The notes beneath the pieces are model-generated. The model was given only the letters and a program-made list of their open reading frames with translations. It searched no databases and had not been told where the DNA came from. A program made the translations under genes and the position numbers. Source: JAICYJ01 sp963766445 (GTDB lineage: Bacteria; Actinomycetota; Thermoleophilia; Gaiellales; JAICJC01). From it: 64,000 bases of DNA. This document shows, in pieces, positions 16,385 to 25,254 of the stretch; within the stretch, counting starts at the first letter, position 1; each line of letters opens with the position of its first letter. The stretch is taken from assembly GCA_963766445.1 (NCBI GenBank), contig CAVXZW010000029.1:62001-126000 (forward strand), written 5' to 3'.

Positions 16385-17778
16385 AACACGGCTGACGCTG
16401 CTGTTTGCGGGGACGCTGCTACTGGCGACGGTGATCGCCGGGGCGGCCTCGATCCGGCTCTATCAGAGCTACAACCGCGACCAGACGGCCAACGAGCTGC
16501 GCTCGCAGGTGGGCGGCGCCGCCGAGTACTTCGACGCGGCCCTGAATGCGTACGGCCACCAACCAGCATCCTCCCACCCGCGCAACCGTAGGGCAGATCG
16601 AAAGCATCTGCGGCTGTCACGTGCTGTACACCGGCAACGTGCCGCCGTTCCCGGTCGGGGACAGACTGATCAGCTTCGCCGGGAAGGGTGTGGACTGGCA
16701 GACCATGCGCCCTGACGACCGGGTCACGTTCCAGTTCCAACCACCGGGCAGCGACCGCACCTACATCGGCGTGGCTGCCCCCTTGGCCGCGCGGGGTCAG
16801 CAGGTGGGGGCGGTCGTGATGGCGAAGCCGCTGGCCGACGTCAACCGCGCCTGGACAAAGGTGGCGGGCCGGGTCGCGGCCGGTACGGGCATCGGCCTGC
16901 TCGTCGCCTTCATCCTGGCTACCTTCGTGGCGCGGCGGATCACGCGGCCGCTGAAGGAGCTGGGCGCGGCCGCCGACCGGGTCGCCCGCGGCGACCTCGA
17001 TGTGCACGTGGCCGGCGACGGCACCTCCGACGACGAGCTGGGGCAGCTGGCCCACCGCTTCCAGGGGATGGTCGATCGCCTGCGCGAGGTGGACGAGCTG
17101 GAACGAAACTTCCTGATGCGTGTCACCCACGAGCTGCGCACGCCCGTGACCGCCATCTCGGGCCACGTCCAGGCCATGAACGAGGGACTGGTCGGCCCCG
17201 AGGACATGGACACGTCGCTCGACGCCGTCAGCGAGGAGGTGCGCCGCATCGGCCGGCTGGTCGACGACCTGCTCGACCTCACCCGCCTCGAGGCCCACCA
17301 GTTCCGGCTGGTGCGCGAGGAGGTGGGGCTGGAGGCGCTGCTGGAGCAGGCCGCGGCATCATTCCGCGACCGCGCCCGCGCCAACGACGTCAGCTTCGAC
17401 ACGCCCATCGCCGGCGCGCCCACGATCCTGTCGGACGGCGACCGTGTGCTGCAGATCGTGTCCAACCTGCTCGACAACGCCTTCCGCTGGACGCCCCGCA
17501 AGGGCACCGTCACGCTCAGCTACGCGACCGCCAACTCGACGGCCGCGATCCACATCTCGGACACCGGCCCAGGCATCCCGGCGGCCGACCAGGACGCCGT
17601 CTTCCACCCGTTCTACAGCCGCCGCGGCGAGGGCGGCACCGGGCTCGGCCTGTCGATCGGACGCGAGCTGGCGCACGCCCTCGGCGGCCGGCTGACCGTC
17701 GACAGCGAGGTCGGCCAGGGCACAACCTTCACGCTGTCGCTGCCGTCGAGCCACCTGAACGGGGGCGGAGTGCGCTGA
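16368..17778 (+). CDS. Sensor histidine kinase (one insertion)
   Basis: Starts MLRSLRTRLTLLFAGTLLLA (first membrane helix). A sensor region of about 130 residues follows, then a second membrane helix (IGLLVAFILATFVARRIT), HAMP and HisKA with the H-box MRVTHELRTPVTAISG. The ATPase domain has the N-box SNLLDNAFRWTP, DTGPGIP and GGTGLGLSIGRELA. One extra C near 16557 breaks the sensor region between ALNAYG and TNQHPPT. ATG 16368 overlaps the response-regulator stop. It probably phosphorylates the upstream regulator. Confidence 0.9.
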
Positions 17779-18219
17779 TGCGCTACCGGCTGTGCGACAC
17801 GGCGCAGGACGTGTCCGGGATCTGCTGTCGAGCTGGAGCTGACGGTCGAACCGTTCGCGGACGAGGTGCCCTACGCGCTGTCCCTGCACGCCGGCGGCCT
17901 GCAGGTCGCCCAGGTCGAGCGCGGCGCCCTCACGCCCGCCGAGCTGTTCGCGCTCGGCCACGCCCTGCTGGACGCCGCCGCCGACGGGTTCGGCCACTTC
18001 GTCCCCGCCGACGAGGTGTTCGGACTCGACCTGGCCCCGCCCAGCGTGCCGGTCGCGTTGCACGAGGTGGGGGTGACGGTGTGGGTGGACGCGGGCCGCG
18101 CGGCCGCGACCAGGGCTACCCGCAGCGGCGTGGCGGTGCAGCTGGTGATCGACGCGCCGTCCCTGGCGATGGTGGCCGAGTCGGTCTGCGACGACGCCGC
18201 GCGCGTGCTCAGCCGCTGA
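17778..18219 (+). CDS. Protein of unknown function (one insertion)
   Basis: About 147 residues starting MRYRLCDTAQDVSG at the ATG that overlaps the kinase TGA. A surplus G near 17820 shifts the frame; after it the protein reads VELELTVEPFADEVPYALSL to the stop at 18217-18219. Predicted alpha/beta, soluble, no signal peptide, no family recognised. The overlap with the kinase suggests it is the third gene of the two-component operon. Its 3' end overlaps the convergent macro-domain gene by 11 bp. Confidence 0.6.
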
Positions 18220-18745
18220 GGACGGCGGGCAGGCCGAGGTCGCCAGCCGCGGCCACCCAGGCCGCGTGGTCGCGCCCCGAGAACAGCACGTGGCGCACCG
18301 TCCGCACGCTGTCCGACGCGAGCGCCGCGGAGTGGGACACCTCGAGCGCGATCGGAGCCGCCCGTTCGACCGGGTACCCGAAGATGCCGGTCGAGATGGC
18401 CGGAAAGGCCACCGAGGCACATCCCAGCCGGGACGCCACCTCGATCGAGCGGCGATAGCACGAGGCCAGCAGCTCCGGCTCGCCGTCATCGCCGCCGCGC
18501 CACACCGGCCCCACCGTATGGATCACGTAGTCGGCGTGCAGGTCGCCGGCGGTGCTGAACTTCGCGTCACCGGTCTCGCATCCGCCCAGCAGCCTGGTCT
18601 CGGCCAGGATGGCGGGGCCGCCGGCGCGGTGGATGGCGCCGTCGACGCCGCCGCCGCCGAGCAGCGAGGCGTTCGCGGCGTTCACGATCGCGTCGGCTGT
18701 CTCGCGGGTGATGTCTCCCTGCACCAGCTCGATACTGACGGCCAT
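18209..18745 (-). CDS. Macro domain protein (ADP-ribose/O-acetyl-ADP-ribose hydrolase type)
   Basis: A 178-residue single macro domain. It begins with ELVQGDITRETADAIVNAAN, has the ADP-ribose-binding loop LLGGGGVDGAIHRAGG, and carries FPAISTGIFGYPVERAA. These are the signatures of the MacroD/YmdB class, which removes ADP-ribose or deacetylates O-acetyl-ADP-ribose. It is 6 nt downstream of the MFS exporter gene on the same strand and could be in its operon. Confidence 0.92.
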   Translation of the reverse strand: MAVSIELVQGDITRETADAIVNAANASLLGGGGVDGAIHRAGGPAILAETRLLGGCETGDAKFSTAGDLHADYVIHTVGPVWRGGDDGEPELLASCYRRSIEVASRLGCASVAFPAISTGIFGYPVERAAPIALEVSHSAALASDSVRTVRHVLFSGRDHAAWVAAAGDLGLPAVLSG

Positions 18746-18751
18746 CGCGCG

Positions 18752-20479
18752 TCAGTCCCCGTCGGAGGCCATGGCCAGCTCGCCGTCAGCCGACTCGACC
18801 ACGGGGCGCACGTGCTCGCCGCCGTGCACGTACTTGCCGCCCCGGAACCAGGAGGCTGCGGCCGCGGTCACGCAGGCGAAGATGGCGAAGTCGAAGGCCT
18901 CGCTGAGGCCCTGCTCGAACGGCTTGGCGATCAGCTGGGGGAAGTACTGGCGGCTGGTCAGGTAGGCGGCCTGGTGTGGGCTGAGGTGATTGATCGAGCT
19001 GCCCAGCAGCTGGTGCATCGGGTTGTAGCCGAGGAACGACGAGAACAGGAGGCCCACCGGCGGCAGCTGCGAGATGCGCTGGGCGGCTTCCGGTGCGACG
19101 CCCTGGGCGCGGAGGCCCTGGTCGAGCGTGCCCGGCAGCGACCCGGCCAGGCCCAGCACCATCAGCGTGAAGAAGATGCCGATCGAGAGCACCAGTGCCG
19201 AGTTCTGGAACGTGGTGGCCATGCCCGCGCCGGCGCCGCGGCGGTTGGGCGGCAGGCTGTTCATGATGCCGGCCTGGTTGGGTGAGGTGAACAGGCCCAT
19301 GCCGATCCCTACCAGCACCAGCAGGGCGGCGAACTCGGGGTAGCCGAAGTTCACGGGCAGCCGCTCCAGCAGGTAGAAGGAGAGCGCGGCGATCAGCATG
19401 CCGCCGGTCGCGAACGGGCGCGCACCGAACCGGTCAGAGAGCAGCCCCGAGGTGGGTCCGGCGGTCAGGAATCCGACCGTCAGCGGCAGCATGTAGACGC
19501 CGGCCCACAGCGGCGTCTGCTCGAAGCTGTAGCCGTGCAACGGCAGCCAGATTCCCTGCAGCCAGATGATCAGCATGAACATCAGGCCGCCGCGGCCAAG
19601 CGAGGCCAGCAGGGTCGCGATGTTGCCGAAGCTGAACGCTCGAATCCGGAACAGGGAGAGCCGGAACATCGGGTCCTCGGTGCGCATCTCGATCACCACG
19701 AACGCTGCCAGCAGCGCCAGGCCCACCACCATCGCGCCCACGACGCGCGGGTTCGTCCAGCCCAGGACGTGCCCGCCGTACGGCTGGATGCCGTACGTGA
19801 TCGCGACCAGCACGGCGATCAGCCCGAGGGCGAACGTGATGTTGCCCGACCAGTCGATGCGGGCCTGCTGGCGGATGCCGCGCTCCTCGAGTTTCATCCA
19901 GGACCAGACCGTCCCGAACAGGCCGACCGGTACCGACACCAGGAACACCAGCCGCCAGTCGATCGGACCGAGGATGCCGCCCACCACCAGGCCGATGAAC
20001 GAGCCGGCGATGCCGGCCACGGCGTTCACGCCCAGCGCCATGCCGCGCTGGTCGGAGGGGAAGGCGTCGGTCAGGATGGCCGAGGAGTTGGCGAACAGGA
20101 AGGCGCCGCCGACGCCCTGGCCGATGCGCATCACGATCATCCAGATCGCGGCCGGCGGCCCGGTCATCCAGGTCACGGACAGGAGCAGCGAGAACACGGT
20201 GAAGATCGCGAAGCCGAGCGTGAACATGCGCACGCGTCCGTAGATGTCGCCGACCCGGCCGAAGCTGACCACGAGCACCGCCGTGGCCACCAGAAAGCCC
20301 ATGATCATCCACAGCAGGTAGCTCGAGTTCTCGGGCTGCAGCGGGTTGAGGTTGATGCCGCGGAAGATGTCCGGCAGCGCGATCAGCACGATCGACGAGT
20401 TGATCGTCGCCATCAGGATGCCGATCGTCGTGTTCGAGAGCGCGATCCACTTGTAGCGCTCGGGATGGGTGGGGCTCAC
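18752..20479 (-). CDS. DHA2-type (EmrB/QacA) MFS multidrug exporter
   Basis: About 575 residues with some 14 hydrophobic segments. The motif around MATINSSIVLIALPDIFRG is the typical first helix of DHA2 drug:H+ antiporters; GRVGDIYGRVRMF is the helix 2-3 motif A. The frame is open further upstream, but GTG 20479 gives VSPTHPERYKWIALSNT, the usual start. It overlaps the merR stop (GTGA). The partner regulator suggests drug-inducible export. Confidence 0.88.
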   Translation of the reverse strand: MSPTHPERYKWIALSNTTIGILMATINSSIVLIALPDIFRGINLNPLQPENSSYLLWMIMGFLVATAVLVVSFGRVGDIYGRVRMFTLGFAIFTVFSLLLSVTWMTGPPAAIWMIVMRIGQGVGGAFLFANSSAILTDAFPSDQRGMALGVNAVAGIAGSFIGLVVGGILGPIDWRLVFLVSVPVGLFGTVWSWMKLEERGIRQQARIDWSGNITFALGLIAVLVAITYGIQPYGGHVLGWTNPRVVGAMVVGLALLAAFVVIEMRTEDPMFRLSLFRIRAFSFGNIATLLASLGRGGLMFMLIIWLQGIWLPLHGYSFEQTPLWAGVYMLPLTVGFLTAGPTSGLLSDRFGARPFATGGMLIAALSFYLLERLPVNFGYPEFAALLVLVGIGMGLFTSPNQAGIMNSLPPNRRGAGAGMATTFQNSALVLSIGIFFTLMVLGLAGSLPGTLDQGLRAQGVAPEAAQRISQLPPVGLLFSSFLGYNPMHQLLGSSINHLSPHQAAYLTSRQYFPQLIAKPFEQGLSEAFDFAIFACVTAAAASWFRGGKYVHGGEHVRPVVESADGELAMASDGD

Positions 20480-20928
20480 GCCTGCGCCTGCTCGATCTCG
20501 ACCAGCATCGAGCGCACCTTCCGCCGCTTGGCCGACAGCTCGTCCTCCAGCTGCTCCAGCGATCCCAGGCGCGAACGCACCAGCAGCAGCTGCGTGTCCA
20601 TATGCGCGATCGCCTCGCGGATGATGTCGGCACGCGTGCTCTCGTCGGGCGCCGGCTGCTCGTTCCAGCGCTCGCGCAGCCGCGCGCGGGCGTCCTCCGC
20701 GTCCATCCACTCGCGCAGCTCGACCAGGGTCAGGCCCAGCAGCTCGCGCACCCGCAGCAGGTCGCGCAGGCGTGCCTCGTCGTGCTCGTCGTAGACGCGG
20801 TGCGCGCCGTCGGAGCGATCGCTGCCCGGCAGCAGGCCCAGCTCTTCGTAGTAGCGCACGGCGCGGGGCGTGGTGCCGACCCGGCGGGCCAGCTCGCCGA
20901 TCCGGAACTGAGGAGGAGTCATCACCAT
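20476..20928 (-). CDS. MerR family transcriptional regulator
   Basis: About 150 residues. The winged HTH (FRIGELARRVGTTPRAVRYYEELGLL) and DGAHRVYDEHDEARLRDLL are classic MerR, followed by a long coiled-coil dimerisation helix. No metal-binding cysteines are present, so a drug or small ligand is more likely than a metal. ATG 20928 was chosen; ATG 20922 is equally possible. It is the first gene of the merR-MFS(-macro) operon and diverges from a metallo-beta-lactamase-fold gene. Confidence 0.88.
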   Translation of the reverse strand: MVMTPPQFRIGELARRVGTTPRAVRYYEELGLLPGSDRSDGAHRVYDEHDEARLRDLLRVRELLGLTLVELREWMDAEDARARLRERWNEQPAPDESTRADIIREAIAHMDTQLLLVRSRLGSLEQLEDELSAKRRKVRSMLVEIEQAQA

Positions 20929-20932
20929 GATT

Positions 20933-20948
20933 CTCACGATAACGTAAG
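20933..20948. promoter_or_regulatory. Palindromic operator between merR and the divergent gene
   Basis: CTCACG-ATAA-CGTAAG is an inverted repeat with 5 of 6 arm positions matching, 4 nt upstream of the merR ATG. On the minus strand a possible promoter (TTGCGT, 17 nt, TATCGT) ends inside it. MerR proteins bind such dyads within promoters, so autoregulation is plausible. Confidence 0.45.
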
Positions 20949-21020
20949 GTTTGGATCCACGCAAAACCTCACCAATTGCAGTGATAGAGTGACGCTCATG
21001 TCAGAAACCCGGAGGGACAC

Positions 21021-21706
21021 ATGAACATCGACTGGCATGGTCAATCCGCGTTCACGCTGCGCGGCAGCGAGCGTTCGGTGCTGATCGACCCGTTCGACCA
21101 GCGGCTGCGGCCCGAGGGCATGTCCATCCGCTTCGACTACCCCCAGATCCCGCAGCAGCAGGTCGACCTGCTGCTGATCACGCATGAGCACTTCGACCAC
21201 AACGGCGCGGCTGTCGCCGACGGCAGCCCGCAGGTGGTGCGAAGCACGGCCGGGAAGCTTCGACAGCACGCCGGTGGGCGAGGTGATCGCGATCGCGTCG
21301 GAGCACGACGACCAGGCCGGCACGCGTCGCGGGCCCGAACACGATCTTCGTGTTCGCGCTGGACGGCATCCGCGTCTGCCACATGGGCGACTTCGGCCAG
21401 GCCGCGCTGCGGCCGGAGCAGCGGGAGGCGATCGGCACCGTCGACCTGCTGTTCGTCCCGGTCGGCGGCGGACCCACGATCGGCGCCGAGGACGCGGCCG
21501 AGATCACACGCGCACTCGACCCGCGCTGGGTGGTGCCGATGCACTACCGCACCGACCTGATCGACTTCCTGGAGCCGGCCGATGCCTTCCTGGCCGCGTT
21601 CGACGATGCGCACACGCCGGGCGCCGGCGGGTTTGACCTGTCCGGCGTGCCCGCCGGCGATCGACCCCGGGTCGTGCAGCCGGGCCCGGCCGCCGTCCCG
21701 GCGTAG
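21021..21706 (+). CDS. Metallo-beta-lactamase-fold hydrolase, UlaG-like (two insertions)
   Basis: Starts MNIDWHGQSAFTLRGSE with the metal motif ITHEHFDHNG. The frame breaks near 21256 (extra base; next frame SFDSTPVGEVIAIASEHDD) and near 21335 (extra G; continues NTIFVFALDGIRVCHMGDFG). The final part has the metal residues of VVPMHYRTD. Restored length is about 228 residues. This is the YtkL/UlaG-like branch with unknown substrate. A GGAGGG site precedes the ATG. Confidence 0.82.
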
Positions 21707-21719
21707 GGCCCGCCGCGGA

Positions 21720-21725
21720 TACACT
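21720..21725 (+). promoter_or_regulatory. -10 hexamer of a probable leaderless miaB promoter
   Basis: TACACT ends exactly 6 nt before the miaB GTG at 21732; no ribosome binding site is present. Confidence 0.45.
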
Positions 21726-21731
21726 CAGGGC

Positions 21732-23052
21732 GTGAAGCGCTACCACGTCCAGACCTTCGGCTGCCAGATGAACGTGCATGATTCCGAGCGGATCAAGGGC
21801 CTGCTGGAGTCGCTGGGAATGGGAGAGGCGCGGGATCAGGGCGAGGCCGACGTGCTGGTGTTCAACACCTGCACGATCCGTGAGAAGGCGGACGAACGGT
21901 TCGTGGCGCACCTGATGGAGGCGCGTGCGGCCAAGCAGCGCGACCCGGAGAAGCGAATCGTGGTCGGCGGCTGCTGGTCGGAGTCGATGAAGCAGGAGCT
22001 GTTCGACCTCTACCCGTTCGTCGATCTGGCGTTCGGCCCGGGCGCCATCCACAAGCTGGGCGACTACATCACCGCCGGCGGCGAGCTGCCGGAGGGCCAC
22101 TTCTCGACCTTCGACCACTTCGCCGGCCACCTGCCCGGCAAGCGCGAGCGCCGCCACCAGGCCTGGCTGCAGATCTCGCAGGGCTGCAACTCGAAGTGCA
22201 GCTACTGCATCGTCCCCAGCGTGCGCGGCCGCGAGCAGAGCCGGTCGCTGGATGACCTGGTCGGGGAGGCGCGGCGGCTGGCCGCCGACGGCGTCCGCGA
22301 GCTGACGCTGCTGGGCCAGAACGTCAACTCCTGGGGGCGCGACCTGCCCGCCGGCGGAGCGGGCCGGGTTCGGCGGTCTGCTCCGCCATCTGGACGAGGT
22401 GGACGGCATCGCGCGCATCCGTTTCACCAGCCCGCACCCAAAGGACATGCGCGACGACGTGATCGCAGCCATGGCCGAGTGCGAGTCCGTCTGCGAGCAC
22501 CTGCACCTGCCGCTGCAGTCGGGCTCCACGCGCGTGCTGAAGGCGATGCGCCGCACCTACAGCGCCGAGCGCTACCTGGGCCTGGTCGAGCGGATCCGCA
22601 CGGCCATCCCCGGCATCGCCCTCACCACCGACATCATCGTCGGCTTCCCCGGTGAGACGGAGGCCGACTTCGAGCAGACGATGGAGGTGGTGGACGCCGT
22701 CGGCTACGACCACGCCTTCACCTTCGTCTACTCGCCGCGGCGCGGCACCGAGGCGGCCGTGATGGCCGAGCAGGTGCCGGAGGACGTCAAGCGCGACCGC
22801 ATCACGCGGCTGGTCGACCTCGTGCAGCGCCACGCGGCCGAGCACAACGCCGCGCTGGTCGGCACCGTCCAGGAAGTGCTGGTGGAGGGGCCCAGCCGCA
22901 CCGACCCGTCCATGCTGCGCGGCCGCACCCGCGGCAACAAGACCACGCTGTTTCGAGGCGATGTCGGCGAGGGCGAGCTGGCGCTGGTCGAGATCCTGCG
23001 ATCGACCTCCCAGACGCTGGGCGGCCGCCCGGCCGTCACCGCCGCGGCCTGA
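21732..23052 (+). CDS. miaB: tRNA-2-methylthio-N6-dimethylallyladenosine synthase (one insertion)
   Basis: A radical-SAM methylthiotransferase acting on A37 of tRNA after MiaA. The N-terminal UPF0004 cluster site is HVQTFGCQMNVHDSE. The radical-SAM motif CNSKCSYC lies near residue 153, and the C-terminal TRAM domain follows VLVEGPSR. One extra G near 22362 breaks the frame between RDLPA and AERAGFGGLLRHLD; the rest runs to the TGA at 23050-23052. Length is about 440 residues, normal for the family. miaA follows after 13 nt. Confidence 0.93.
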
Positions 23053-23065
23053 CCGATGGCGCGCC

Positions 23066-23945
23066 GTGATCGCGGTCTACGGGCCCACCGCGTCCGGCAA
23101 GAGCGCGGCGGCGCTGACCCTGGCCACGCGGCTCGATGCCGAGATCGTCAACTGCGACGCGATGCAGCTGTACGCCGGACTGCCGGTGCTGACCAACCAG
23201 CCCTCGCCCGAGCACCTGGCGCAGGCACCGCATCACCTGGTCGGCGTCTGGCCGCTGTCGCACGAGGGCTCGGTGGCCGAGTACGCCGAGCTGGCCCGCG
23301 CCGCGATCAAGGACGTGCACGGGCGCGGCCGCGACGTGATCCTGTGCGGTGGCAGCGGCCTCTACCTGCGCGCGGCGCTGTCCCCGCTGGAGCTGCCGCC
23401 GGCGCCGGCCGATGGCGTGCGCGAGCGCTACCAGCGGATCTACGACCAGCGTGGCGCCGGCGCGGCGCACGCGTTGCTGGCCGAGCTCGATCCGGCCGCT
23501 GCCGCCGCCGTCCACGAGAACGACCGCCGTCGCGTCGTGCGCGCGCTGGAGCTGGCCGACGCCGGCGCCACGCTCGCCCCCGCCGCCGGGACGCTGTGGC
23601 TGGAGCCTCCGGAGGGCACGGTGATCCTGGGGCTGGAGGTAGCCGGCCGATACCGTGCGGGAGCGGATCGAGGCCCGCACCCGGGCGATGTTCGAGCTCG
23701 GGGTCGAGCGTGAGGTGGCCGCCGCCGTCGCGGCGGGTCCGCTGTCGGCCACGGCCGCCCGCATCCACGGCCTGTCCGACGTGCGTGCGCTGCTCGACGG
23801 CGAGATCGACCGCGACGAGGCGGTGCGGCGCCTCGTCGTGCGCACCCGCCAGTACGCCCGGCGCCAGCGGGTCTGGATGCGGCGACTGCCGGGCGTGAGG
23901 CCGGTGGCCGGGCCGGATCAGCTGCTGGCCGAGGCGACGGCATGA
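23066..23945 (+). CDS. miaA: tRNA dimethylallyltransferase (one insertion)
   Basis: MiaA prenylates A37 of tRNAs reading UNN codons, making the substrate of MiaB. It begins VIAVYGPTASGKSAAALTLA (P-loop) and contains NCDAMQLYAGLPVLTNQPS and CGGSGLYLRA. An extra G near 23644 shifts the frame; removal gives LEVAADTVRERIEART, then VRTRQYARRQRVWMRRL, the tRNA-binding C-terminus. Restored length is about 293 residues. GTG 23066 directly before the P-loop strand is the only sensible start. Confidence 0.92.
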
Positions 23946-24340
23946 GCAGGCGCGAGCACGACGCGGTGCGCGAGGCCCGTGACGCGCTGCTGGTGATCGC
24001 CGTGGTCACGCCGCCGCTGCTCGTGGTCGCGATCCTGTTCGGGGTTGCAAGCGGCCAGCTGGAGGAGTTCCTGCGCTGGGTGGGCGGGACGCTGCTGATG
24101 GCGGTGGTGCTGCTGGTCTGCCTTGCCTCGGCGCTGCTCGCGGCCGATCGCGTGGCCCGCCACTGGTGGAACCTGCGCCCCTACCCGCTGCGACGGATGC
24201 AGCTGATCCCGGCCAGCCTGGGGCTGGGCCTGCTGCTGGTCGCCGGCTACCCGACCACCAAGCCGGTGATCCTCGGCCTGGTGCTGGTGGCGGTGCTGAT
24301 GGGCGCTCTGGTCGTGGCCGCCGCCGCGCTCGACCTCTAA
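23942..24340 (+). CDS. Small membrane protein of unknown function
   Basis: A 132-residue protein with four predicted membrane helices in two pairs (LLVIAVVTPPLLVVAILFG, TLLMAVVLLVCLASALLA, SLGLGLLLVAGYP, VILGLVLVAVLMGALVVAAAA) and a basic, tryptophan-containing loop HWWNLRPYPLRRM. It overlaps the miaA stop by 4 nt (ATGA), so it is co-translated. No family recognised. Confidence 0.7.
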   Translation: MSRREHDAVREARDALLVIAVVTPPLLVVAILFGVASGQLEEFLRWVGGTLLMAVVLLVCLASALLAADRVARHWWNLRPYPLRRMQLIPASLGLGLLLVAGYPTTKPVILGLVLVAVLMGALVVAAAALDL

Positions 24341-24436
24341 CTTCGCCCGAGCCGGGCCGTCCAAGCGGTGTCGGGGTCAATCGGGGGGCGGCCGGGCCGC
24401 TTCGGCCCGTCGCCTCCCGATCCTTCCTACGGCGGA

Positions 24437-24442
24437 TATCCT
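24437..24442 (+). promoter_or_regulatory. -10 hexamer of a probable leaderless dapF promoter
   Basis: TATCCT ends exactly 6 nt before the dapF ATG at 24449. Confidence 0.45.
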
Positions 24443-24448
24443 GCCGCG

Positions 24449-25254
24449 ATGCGCTTCGAGAAGTGGCACGGCATCGGCAACGCCTACCTGGTGATGGAGC
24501 AGGACGACCTGCCGATGGAGGCCGGAGCGGAGCGCGTGCGCCGCATCTGCCATCCCGACCTGGGCGCGGGCGGCGACGGCATCCTGCTGATCGGCGATGG
24601 CGATGCCGGGCGCTCGCACGTGCGCATCTTCAACCCGGACGGCGGCGAGGCGGAGTTCTCCGGCAACGGCACCCGCATCGCAGCCGGCTACCTGATGGAG
24701 CGCGACGGCGTGGATGCCGTCGAGATGCTCACGATCAAGGGCATCATCCGCGGCGAGCGGCACGACGGCGTGATCACGATCGACGCCGGCCGCGCCACCC
24801 TGGAGTCACCCGACCACGTTCCCGGCCCGGGCAGCGGCGCCCGCCGAGAGCTACACGTTCGTCTCGGTCGGAAACCCGCACTGCGTGATCGAGGTGGATG
24901 ACCCCGAACCGCTCGACCTGACGGCGGTGGGCGCACCGATCGAGCATCACCCGTGGTTTCCCAACCGCACCAACGTCGAGTTCTACCGGCCGATGTCGCG
25001 CCACGATCTGCGCATGCGGATCTGGGAGCGCGGCGCCGGGGAGACGCTCTCCTCGGGCAGCGGCTCCAGCGCAACCGCCGTGGCCGCGGTCGTGAACGGC
25101 CTCGCCGACTCGCCGGTGACGGTGCACCTGGACGGCGGCGACCTCACGATCGAGGTGTCGGCCGACCTGGACGTGCGGCTGACCGGGCCGGTCGAGCGGA
25201 TCCTGCGCGGCGACTTCGACCAGGCCTTCGTGACGCGAGCTGGAGTCCCTTTGA
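24449..25254 (+). CDS. dapF: Diaminopimelate epimerase (two insertions)
   Basis: DapF converts LL-DAP to meso-DAP for peptidoglycan and lysine. MRFEKWHGIGNAYLV is the usual start. FNPDGGEAEFSGNGTRIAAG carries the first half-site; here the usual catalytic Cys (normally NxDGSxxxxCGNG) is replaced by Ser in EFSGNG. GSGSSATA likewise lacks the second Cys (normally CGTG). Both changes are consistent within the gene and need checking. An extra C near 24840 breaks the frame before ESYTFVSVGNPHCV. A second near 25236 hides the stop: dropping one base gives VTELESL and TGA 25252-25254, overlapping the TTG start of the next gene. Confidence 0.8.

Noticed and set aside
25236..25254. True DapF-DapL bifunctional protein
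   Set aside because: One removed base restores a dapF stop overlapping a family-typical DapL start; the same kind of insertion affects many neighbours.
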